From the NCBI GenBank assembly GCA_009746045.1, contig RPFO01000164.1, forward strand, positions 1,951,400 through 2,015,399: DNA of 64,000 nucleotides, in the 5' to 3' direction. Under the pieces are notes generated by a model. It was given only the letters and a program-made list of their open reading frames with translations. It did no database searches and was not told the DNA's origin. This DNA is from Mesostigma viride. Lineage: Eukaryota; Streptophyta; Mesostigmatophyceae; Mesostigmatales; Mesostigmataceae. A program made the position numbers and the translations under genes. The number at the start of each line of letters is the position of its first letter. Within the stretch, counting starts at the first letter, position 1. Shown here in pieces: positions 56,100 to 64,000 of the stretch.

Positions 56100-57150
56100 C
56101 ATATATCCGTTGGGAGTCACTGTTACACATATACCTGAAAAGGGGCATATGATTTTAAATACATTCTGAGCTACAACCTGCACGTGCATGGGTTTAGTTA
56201 ACTGGCACCTATACTAGAGGCCTGACATGGGGTGGAGCTTCAGTGCTTCCCCGCCTTCTCCTTCTCCCACACTGGGTGCTCCGCGTCCTTCTTCTCCGGC
56301 CCTGCCCATGGGTGCACCGGCCCCGCCTCCTCCTTCTCCTCACGGGACGATTCGCGCTCCACGCATGGCTGCAGCATCAGTTAGCACGGGCAAGACATAG
56401 CAGTAACCGCGCTATGGCTGTTCTAGCACCAGCCTAGCAGACTGCCATGATCACTCAGCAAACCCACGACAGCTAAACCCTTGGCTGTCACAACCAGTCC
56501 ATGCATCATTAAGTATGGGTACAGGGAAAGCTTCCCGCATATCCATGGCCATATGGATGGCAGCAACACAACGACTTGCCCCCTAGCCCCCCGTGCACAC
56601 ACAAAAACGTGGGTCGTGGCTTCCACGCCCCATCCGCCATGCATGCCAGCGCGTACCTTACTCGCATTCACACCGGGCTGCATCCCAGCGCCGTTGCTGT
56701 CCCCATGTGACACGTCGGCTGATTAAGCAGATACACAGCAGAGTCTGATGTAAACCGCTAAACCCCAAACCCATGCAGACCACAGTCAAGGACGCGTGCA
56801 TGTCAAGCCATGCCAATTGTGAACCGTACAGCAATTTACTTTTCAAGCCTGAAGAGGTGGATAGCAGATACTAGCCTGGAAGAGGTTACAGGGGCACATG
56901 TCCATTAGCGAGCGGAACAACACAGCTTACACCCTACAAGCGTACCGCACAATGTCCTCCTGCAATTGTCTGCAGATCTCCCAATGCCGCAGACATCTCC
57001 ACTGCTCTCATGGCGATTGCAAATGCTTCATGCCGCTGACATCTCCACTGCTCTCATGGCGATTGCAAATGCTTGATGCCGCACCTCTGCTTACAGCAGA
57101 AAAGCTTCCTCCGGGCGAGGCACCTGACTGGAACCAACACCCATTCCTTG
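56100..57150. other. Unassigned intergenic DNA
   Basis: No gene is supported. Two nearly identical 60-bp stretches with CTCTCATGGCGATTGCAAATG (about 57013 and 57056) form a short tandem duplication at the right end. Confidence 0.4.
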
Positions 57151-57466
57151 GCTTCACAACGTGGCCATGACAGCATCGTGAATCTGCTTCGCCAACGCCC
57201 ACACTTCAGGACCCGCGCCCTGCACCGCCATGGCCACAGGCTGCACCGCTGCAATCGATGCAGCATTCACTGCCTGCGCCGCACCATGTACTGCATGCAC
57301 GAAAGCCAATCCTGGCTCGGTTATCATGGTCTTGCCCGATTCCTGCTGCTTCTTCTTCTTCGATGCGGTCATGCGCACTTTATACCCCTTCCTCTCCAAG
57401 CACGCCTTCAGCACCTGGCTCGTGCGGTGCTGAATATGCTTCTGAAGGCGCGCCTTCTAAACACGA

Positions 57467-58264
57467 AATGTTGGCAATGTATGATTCCCAAACGGCATGA
57501 TAGGCACATAATCAGTCCCATGAATTGCTTTGCGGCAGTCAATGCACCAGAACACCTGTTGAAAAAAGAAGGTTATGCACGCTAGCGATTACCCGCGGCA
57601 AGAAGCAATCAACACGCCTCGCTAACAACTGCAACCACAATGTAATTCATGACGGGCCACTCACCGCTACCCTGCTCTCCTGCTTCAATGTCTCCCCATT
57701 CTCAAGGCCTCCATTGTAAACCTCTCCGTCTTCACCATCGTCATCGTCTTCCTCTTCCTCCACTCCGACGTATCCGTGTTTCCTTTTCCTAAGATACCTA
57801 GGGTTGTTCAAGTCGTATGTGCGGCGTTGGCACACTTCCAACAAAATTTTGGCCGCCTCTACCCATTACCATTTATTCGTACTATCATAACATATCCAGG
57901 CGTTTGAAAAATCATTCCCTCGTTCGAACTTCTACCCCTGGGCGTCCATGACGAGGCAGTCACGACGGGACGCAGATGCACAAAAATAAAACAAGGCGAC
58001 ATCCCTTCAATCATTGACCAAAAAACAGAATACGCGCAGAACTTGGATTTCAACACCACGCACCCATTACCAGCGAGCACGGCTGGCCTGCAACCGCCAT
58101 CATTTCATAACCAGAAGCCAGGGCCCACACTCCATCCCGTTACCTCATCTTCCACGCACGGCTTCCGCTGCTTCCCTCTGCTCTTTCGCATTCTCCGCCA
58201 GCAACCTCGCCTTCTCCTCGTCCAACAATCCACTAAGAATAAAATCCCCTCTATTGGACGCCAT
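57467..58264 (-). CDS. Small three-exon gene of unknown function
   Basis: Exons (minus) are 58264-58160, ~57856-57665 and 57555-57467, all phase 0 with donors GTGCGT and GTGAGT. The protein starts MASNRGDFILSGLLDEEKAR with a helix, continues with CQRRTYDLNNPRYLRKRKHG and an acidic EEEEDDDDGED tract, and ends VFWCIDCRKAIHGTDYVP...before TAG. The CxxC pair in FWCIDC could bind metal. In the same frame, coding-like sequence continues past the TAG to 57154 (KACLERKGYKVRMTASKKKK), so the stop may be recent or an error. The family is not recognised. Confidence 0.45.
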
Positions 58265-58724
58265 TCAGACGAACTTTGCTAGCGTCTTTTCACCGGCCCC
58301 AGCCCACATAATCTATAGCCGCTTAATGACAACGGCCGACAACGACAACTGCTGAATAGGCGAAAAAGGCTGATAACTACATTTTTATATTTCGCTGCAT
58401 TTGCTAATAGACACGCACGTTCTCCCACTTCTCCATTACAATATAATTATCCATCTGGCCGTGTACAGGCAAAGATCCCCGAAGTAACTTACTGAAACGT
58501 ATCTTACAGCATCGGATCACTGGCACCTAATCTACAGGTGGTAGATTACCAACCAAGACCCGTCGCGGTAATTTACTCTGTCGGTAATGTACTACCAAAG
58601 ATGTGCAGTGACTGCAGTCGTAACGTTACTCTTACTTACGGCTAGTAAAATTACCACGTAGGATGATAGGTAGTAATGATTACGGCGTTGGATCTCACGC
58701 CTCGTATCTAGGTAGTAAGATAAG

Positions 58725-59010
58725 ACCTCGTAATTTACGCCTCGGATCATTTTTACTACCCTCGGACGAAAAGTATAGTGGGACGAGGACCTTGAAGACG
58801 GCATGCGCTTGCGGTGCTCGCCCAGGCCCTTGGAGCGCCACTACTATGAGGTGTGGAGCGAACGGAACCTAGCCCAGGCCAGGCCGATGCAGGTTTCCAC
58901 ATCGTCGGCGGTGTCAGGGAGCCAGCTCCCCAACAGTTTGAAGCGGTCGCGGAACGGGATGACCGTCGCCCCGTCGAGCAGGCGCGGCCGGCTGAGAAGG
59001 GCATATGGCC
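58725..59010 (-). pseudogene. LINE ORF2 fragment
   Basis: The minus strand gives TVIPFRDRFKLLGSWLPD and VETCIGLAWARFRSLHT, the conserved LINE block between the RT and C-terminal regions. It stops at the CACTATACTTTT block shared with 46136. Confidence 0.65.
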
Positions 59011-59609
59011 TATAATACATTCTAGGCTACTTCCTGCAAGGGTGGGAATGTAAACAACACTTGCTCTACTAGGTGCACCAGGGCACCTGCATCCTCATGA
59101 TCTAGTTATCACGCTATGCCTGGCAGCTAAGGGGGAGCATGTCAATGGGGGGGAAGATCAGTGTTTTTTTTAGTGGCGATATGCCGCCAAATGTGGCGGT
59201 GTGGCACTTTTTTTGGCAAAATGTGGCGGTGCCACCCACTTTGACAGGGCACCCAAGAAGCCACAATTTGGCCGTGCTGTTCTACTTTGTAGTTTCGTTT
59301 CGCCACAGGGTGGCCGTGCCTGAAGTTCACTCTAGTACAGGTTACGCCACAATTGGCGGTGTCAGCCGGTCTTCCGGCCGGCGTTCCGCCACAAGCCTCC
59401 CTAGTACTAGAACTACTATGAGTACTACTATGACTGACTGACTTACTGACTGCATAGTGCATGTACGTAGAGCCCGGCCAAGTGCCAAGTGGCAAGTGGC
59501 CCGCTCCCAGAGACCAGAGTGCACTGTGCAGACTGCAGCTTGTGTGCATTTTCACTTTTCAGGCTTCAGCTGGCTGGCGGCCTGGCGGCTGGCGCCTCAG
59601 TTATTAACA

Positions 59610-60134
59610 GGGTTTTCACACTCGGGTTTTTTTCGGTCGAATTGTTTGGACGCTCCGGCGAAATTCGGCGGACTTTCGGCCAAAAGTGGTATGCGCCGGA
59701 ACAGGGCCGTGCACGCGCCGGGCTTGACACGCTGTACGGGCTGCGAAAAAATGGCAAGTTTTTTACGGCTGTTTCCGTGGGCTGGTCAGACATGTTCAGA
59801 ATTGGGCATGCGAACCTGATGCAAAGGGAATTTCGACCGTCCAGGTGGACGCATCCTATTGGGTCGGACAAATAAAAATTTGTGGCGCGGCGCCCCCCGG
59901 CCACAATTGGGGTGGAATTCCAGTGGTATTGGGTGGTAGACCCATTTGGGGGTCTACCACCCAATACCACTGAATTCCACCTGATTTGGCCAAATTCAGT
60001 GGTATTACGGTGGATCAACGGAAATGACCCGTTTTTCCGTTTCGGACCGGAAAAACCCAGTGTGAAAAAGTTTCGTCGAATTTTTTCACCCCAAAACGGA
60101 AATTCGACCGAAAAAAACCCGAGTGTGAAAACCC
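59610..60134. mobile_element. Inverted-repeat element nested in the hAT-type element
   Basis: Perfect 34-bp terminal inverted repeats begin GGGTTTTCACACTCGGG (59610-59643, 60101-60134). Inside lies a hairpin with about 30-bp arms around TCTACCACCCAATACCACTG (59911-59943 with 59950-59980, one bulged base). No clear target duplication (flanks ACA and AGT) and no coding sequence. Confidence 0.75.
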
Positions 60135-60236
60135 AGTAAGTCACTCACCAGCCATGTAGTAGTATCGTTGTTGTTAATTTACCAAGTACGCCCGGCGCCG
60201 ATGCCCGGCTGAGACGGAGACGCTCGCCCGTACAGG

Positions 60237-60312
60237 CATTCACGCCTTAAGTTGGGTTCGAGGTTTTTGGTCAACCCAACTTCAGGCGTGAACCCAACTT
60301 AAGGCGTGAATG
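60237..60312. repeat. Perfect 23-bp inverted repeat (hairpin) with third partial copy in the loop
   Basis: Arms at 60237-60259 and 60290-60312 contain CACGCCTTAAGTTGGGTT and its complement. The 30-nt loop holds a further AACCCAACTTCAGGCGTG. It lies within the hAT-type element, outside the nested one. Confidence 0.85.
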
Positions 60313-60889
60313 ATTCTACTAAATTCTACTAGTTTGAAATTAAAATTACTTAAACATACTATTCTTAACTACTTTGAACTTGGAATGCCAGTACGGCGCC
60401 GCGCCGCGCTGACCCCGCTGCCGGTAGGGTCATTTGCTGCACCAAAAAGCCAGCCCGCCACACGTGGCCGTGCCAAGCACAATTTTTATTGGCTTAAAGC
60501 CACACATTGGCCGAGTAAACTTAAGTTTTCATAGTTCGAAACGCCACAAGTGGCCTAGCGCCACTAGTAACGGAAACCTTAAAAAAAACACTGGGGAAGA
60601 TCATCATGGCTATACAAAAGCTAGGGCATGGCTTCTCGACAGAGAGCATCACTCTGCATAGGCATAGCATGATGGCTATATTCTTAATGCAGCATCCATG
60701 GGGGTCCCATTATAGGCATGGCGTGGCTAAATTCTGAAGGCATCATCGGTGCCCATGCGGGCCCATTACGGGCGCACATGCGCGTGGCCGGCCACATGCT
60801 AGGCTAAGCCTGACTAAGCAGTCCACTACTGGTATATATTCCCTAGCTAGTCGATCTGAGGTGGCAGGAGGGGGCTGCCAGGGCTTGCA

Positions 60890-62697
60890 CATGGTCAACG
60901 TGGCCGATGACCGCCCCCCTCCAGTATACCGGCTTCCCCCTTGCGCTCTGCCGGAGCTGAAGGTAGGTCGGCCGTAGCTCGCGTCGCCGCTGTTCAGTGC
61001 TGGGCCAGGGTCAAGTCGTCGTCCAGCGTGAAGCGAGTCTCCGAGAGCTTCTTGCGGCATTTAAGGAACGACAGCTTAATTGTCCGCCATGTACTTAAAG
61101 GTGAGGAGCACGGGTGCCGGGCCAGCCTTACCCCGCGCGCGGGGGAGGCGGACAGCGCCGACATGTCCAGCTCACCAGTGAGTAGCATGGGGGCAAAAAT
61201 GTCGCGCTTGAAATTATGCCTCAAGAAGGCTCGTGGAGGTCTCACCTGCCGGCTGGTCGAAGTGCTTGACGATGACATTGTGGCTGCGCCTGGCGATGTC
61301 GGCTTCCTCGCGAAGGTCGAGGGCTTGTTGCTTGAGTTGTGCCGTGATGGTGGACTGAGGTGGTGGAGGTGGTGTGACTGAGTCCGCCCAGCAGGTGGAG
61401 GGACTCAGCATCGCCGGCCGGGCCAGCAGGTGCCGGCTGGGCGGCGATGTCCTTCACCGCCTGGGCGGTGAGTGAGGCCGGCGGTGTCATGCAAGCACTC
61501 AAGGGCGGTGGCGGTGGCTTGGAGGCGTTGGTCGAGGTCGAGGAGCTGGGCTGTGATGTCGGCAGTGGAGGCGGAAATGGCAGTGGAGGTGGACTCAGGC
61601 GGCGCCGCCCGGTGGTGGAAATGTGAGGAAGTTCAGTAGCCAGCGTGCCGCCGATTGCTGCTACGTCGGCAGCAAGGGGGGTCATGCACGTGGTGCTGAA
61701 AGGCTTCCGTAAGGATGGAACGGAGGGCGCGGGGGTGCGGAGATGTCCAGATGGAGCCCAGATCTCGCCGTCAGAGCGCAGGAGAAGGGAGTTGAGAATG
61801 GTGTGCTGGAGTTGGGGGCGGGCGCACCCGAGCAGGGCGTCGGGGTTAAACCATTTCCCTTCTGGGGTGATGAGGCGATTGATGTCGTGGAGATGGAGGC
61901 ACAGGTCGTTGTGTACAGCGATGCGTAGTCCCCGTAGAAGAGGCAATGCAGGGCAGTTGCCGGGGACATGTTCACTACAATACGCTTCCGCGGACACCTT
62001 TTTCAGCGGGGAAAGTGCCCTCGGGCTTCCGGGGCAAATTCAGCAAGCGCTGCGGAACTTAGATACTAAAATTTCGTTTTTGGTTCGTACCGTACAGCCA
62101 ATCATTTTGCGCCCGGATCAAATTGTGATCTGGTCACTGAACACGAAAATTTCAGCGGAACGTACGAAACACCAACGCAACTAGAGAAAATTTTCAGTGA
62201 CGAAACTGTAGTACCGTGTACCCAAGCAAAATGTAGTAGGACTTCGCGAAATTCACGTTCGGAATTTTTCCCCGCAAGATTCCCCCGCAAGATTCCCCCG
62301 CATGATTCCCCCCGCTAGGTTCAGGCTCCAGTCGATGCTCGCCAAATGGCGCAAAAAAAGAAACATATGTTAAAATCAACGGTGCGAATCCTCGTTACCG
62401 CTCGGGTAACATTCTCACTCATTTCGCGTCTCCTACGAACCGTATTGTAGTGTTGGTCCAGTCGTGCCCGTCGACCTTGAAAGGTTGGGCCGGGCCGAAA
62501 GCGCGGTTCTGTGGGGCGTGAAAACCCTCCTGTTTTGTCGGCTGGGCGGCTGCGTTTAGGGTCAGGCGATGCCGATGGCGAGGCATTAAGCCCGGATCGA
62601 GGGTTCGGGGCGACTGCACCAGTGCGCGACTAGTGTCACCGCTGCCTGCCGGACCTGTCGGTGTGTATGCATGTGACAGTGTTATAATTTTCCCCAT
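60890..62697 (-). pseudogene. LINE ORF1 relic with extended N-terminal part, split by a MITE
   Basis: From 62697 the minus strand reads FGPAQPFKVDGHDWTN up to the MITE at 62452. It resumes at 61972 in shifting frames with LRIAVHNDLCLHLHDINRL and GKWFNPDALLGCARPQLQHT, then the Pro-rich linker and the DLREEADIARRSHNVIVKHF region, ending near 60890 with the FTLDDDLTLAQ tail. It matches 13060-13930 and shows that this family's ORF1 has a conserved N-terminal segment ahead of the coiled coil. Several frameshifts. Confidence 0.65.
61973..62452. mobile_element. CACTA-like MITE, copy 2 (480 bp)
   Basis: Same length and termini (CACTACAATACG) as 27558-28037, in inverted orientation, flanked by TT on both sides (61971-61972, 62453-62454). 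It is inserted in the LINE ORF1 relic. The two copies differ at few positions, which suggests recent activity. Confidence 0.88.
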
Positions 62698-62959
62698 CGA
62701 ACCTTTCTTGTTACCCTCTGTCTCCCTCCATGCAGAGTCTACCTAGAGATAGCCACGCGGCCGGCTCCCGCGGCCTTCGCGTCTTTCCTCTCAGACAACT
62801 ACCCTAGGTAGTCCTTCCACGGCGTTGGATCGGGCATGCGTCCAGGCATAGTTGTCTCACTTCATACATGGGGATTAAACTGCTCACGTGACTCCCCATG
62901 CAACGGGAGCACGATTAATTAATTAATTAATGGAGATGGAAATGTGTACGGCCTGGGTA

Positions 62960-63801
62960 TGCCCCTAAATTTCTTTTCAAGGCGCGGCGCGACCCGGACC
63001 TATGTGACACAACTGCTTGAAGATGCAGGGCTTCTGGGACTATCCGTACTCCGCGCCCGCATGATTGACAAGAAGGAGAAATGGGGGCCGGGCCCACTTC
63101 AAATGTTCCGCCGTCCAAGCCAAGTGTGTGACACTTTTTCGCTATTTTCGCAAAAAAAAAATAAAATTTCGCACGAGTTCGCGTGATTTTCGCGTGATTT
63201 TCGCAAAATTTTCACACATTTTCGCACGATTTCGCACGATTTCGCACGATTTCGCACGATTTCGCACGATTTCGCACAATTTTGCATGATTTCGCACAAT
63301 TTCGCATGGATTTCAACCAAGGGTCGTTTTGGGGAGTGACGTTTGACAAAATTTCGCATGAATTCACACACGTTGTGCACATCAAAATTTTTTACCGTCG
63401 ACATTTTTCACATGAAATTTCGCACAATTTCAGCAAATTTCGCACAAATTCGCACGATTTCAGCAAATTTCACACGATTTCAGCAAATTTCGCACAATTT
63501 CGCACGATTTCGCACGACGAATCACTCTGCAGAGTGACGATCGTCGAAAAAGTCAAAAAAACGACCAAAAGTGTCACACTTTTCGGAACATTTGAAGTGG
63601 GCCCGGCCTGGGCTGCCATCTGCGATAAGCACCTCCCCGAGGGGTATGCTCCTGTTTTTTCCCCACGGGCCCCGCGGCCCGTTGCTAGCCAGGGTAGAAG
63701 TCCGCAGGTGGAGGTTATTGGTCCTGAGGATAGCCGCTACACTACCGCCTCGTAGTGCCATTACAGTAGAGGACAGCTCGGATGAGGATTACATCCCCAT
63801 C
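62960..63801 (+). pseudogene. TE C-terminal coding remnant, split by a 523-bp element
   Basis: The plus strand encodes RTYVTQLLEDAGLLGLSVLR, ARMIDKKEKW, then after the insertion AAICDKHLPEGYAPVFSPRA and ITVEDSSDEDYIPI before a stop near 63801. One frameshift is near 63755. It is homologous to 32050-32480 on the minus strand. The 3' flank carries CATGACACGCAAGTACTTAC as in the other copies. Confidence 0.65.
63082..63612. mobile_element. 523-bp inverted-repeat element with TGGG target duplication
   Basis: The element is 63086-63608 with perfect 25-bp ends beginning GGCCGGGCCCACTTCAAATG, flanked by TGGG (63082-63085, 63609-63612). The uninterrupted site is preserved near 32366-32379 (complement of GAAATGGGCTGCC). 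The interior is a run of ATTTCGCACG-type decamers. The superfamily is not assigned; 4-bp duplications other than TTAA are uncommon. Confidence 0.85.
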
Positions 63802-64000
63802 TAGTGCTTAACGGTTGGGGGATGATGCAGACTATATTTGTTTAAACTTTTGTGTAATTATTTTTCTAATGAGATTAGCATAGTACTCCGTGGCATGCCT
63901 TTGCGCATGACACGCAAGTACTTACTTACTTACTTACTTACTTCTTTTCAATGAAGACGCCCTCGCCCGGTATAATCGGTTACCGGGCTGAAACGCAGTA

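Larger units (their letters stand above)
59151..60601. mobile_element. Non-autonomous hAT-type element with 8-bp target duplication
   Basis: The element spans 59159-60593 (1,435 bp). The ends CAGTGTTTTTTTTA and TAAAAAAAACACTG are inverted, and GGGAAGAT is duplicated at 59151-59158 and 60594-60601. Both features are diagnostic of hAT. The homologous unoccupied site is at about 44860-44890 (GGGGGGGAAGATCATCAT). There is no transposase. The interior holds another inverted-repeat element (59610-60134) and repeated CCACAA(G/T)TTGGCC-like words. Confidence 0.88.

Overview
This is nuclear DNA of a photosynthetic eukaryote, most likely a green alga. Three lines of evidence support this. Genes are split by GT-AG introns. 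There is a plastid-type arogenate dehydrogenase with an apparent transit peptide. TGTAA motifs, the usual chlorophyte poly(A) signal, lie downstream of four gene ends (12823-12827 on +, 14697-14693 on -, 33330-33326 on -, 42958-42962 on +). The species is not identifiable by eye. The window is rich in microsatellites and nested transposable elements, and has few genes.

Layout. 1-460: CT/CCCT simple repeat. About 500-12529 (+): one long multi-exon locus encoding a large unrecognised protein. Its introns carry at least 17 copies of a roughly 20-nt hairpin-like motif, and its exons show repeated one-base frame losses, five of them at G6/G7 tracts. A 1.7-kb TTAA-flanked element sits in its last intron. 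13060-13930 (-): LINE ORF1 relic. 14745-23327 (-): gene for a TIR-domain protein with a Cys/His module and a very long C-terminal region. 24180-28483 (-): 5'-truncated LINE with an 18-bp target-site duplication and a nested 480-bp CACTA-like MITE. 28865-31641 (+): coiled-coil protein in six exons, with one probable GC-AG intron. 33487-40458 (-): arogenate dehydrogenase in seven exons, followed head-to-head by intronless eIF3i (41447-42412, +).

42.4-64 kb is mostly repeats. It holds fragments of LINE ORF1 and ORF2, a tRNA-like (SINE-like) repeat in three copies, two (GGAT)n arrays, minisatellites, an alternating dimer satellite with a 25-bp-arm palindrome, a hAT-type element with an 8-bp target duplication and another element inside it, a second CACTA-like MITE, and a 523-bp element with a 4-bp target duplication. 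For the last and for the hAT element, an empty-site homologue lies elsewhere in the window. One small three-exon gene of unknown function lies at 57467-58264 (-).

The housekeeping genes work in tyrosine biosynthesis (arogenate dehydrogenase, plastid) and translation initiation (eIF3i, cytosol). The TIR protein may act in signalling or NAD-linked immunity, by family analogy only. The large 1-12.5 kb locus, with its intronic motif family, is the least explained part of the window. Exon models were built by hand from splice sites and reading phase and have no transcript support.
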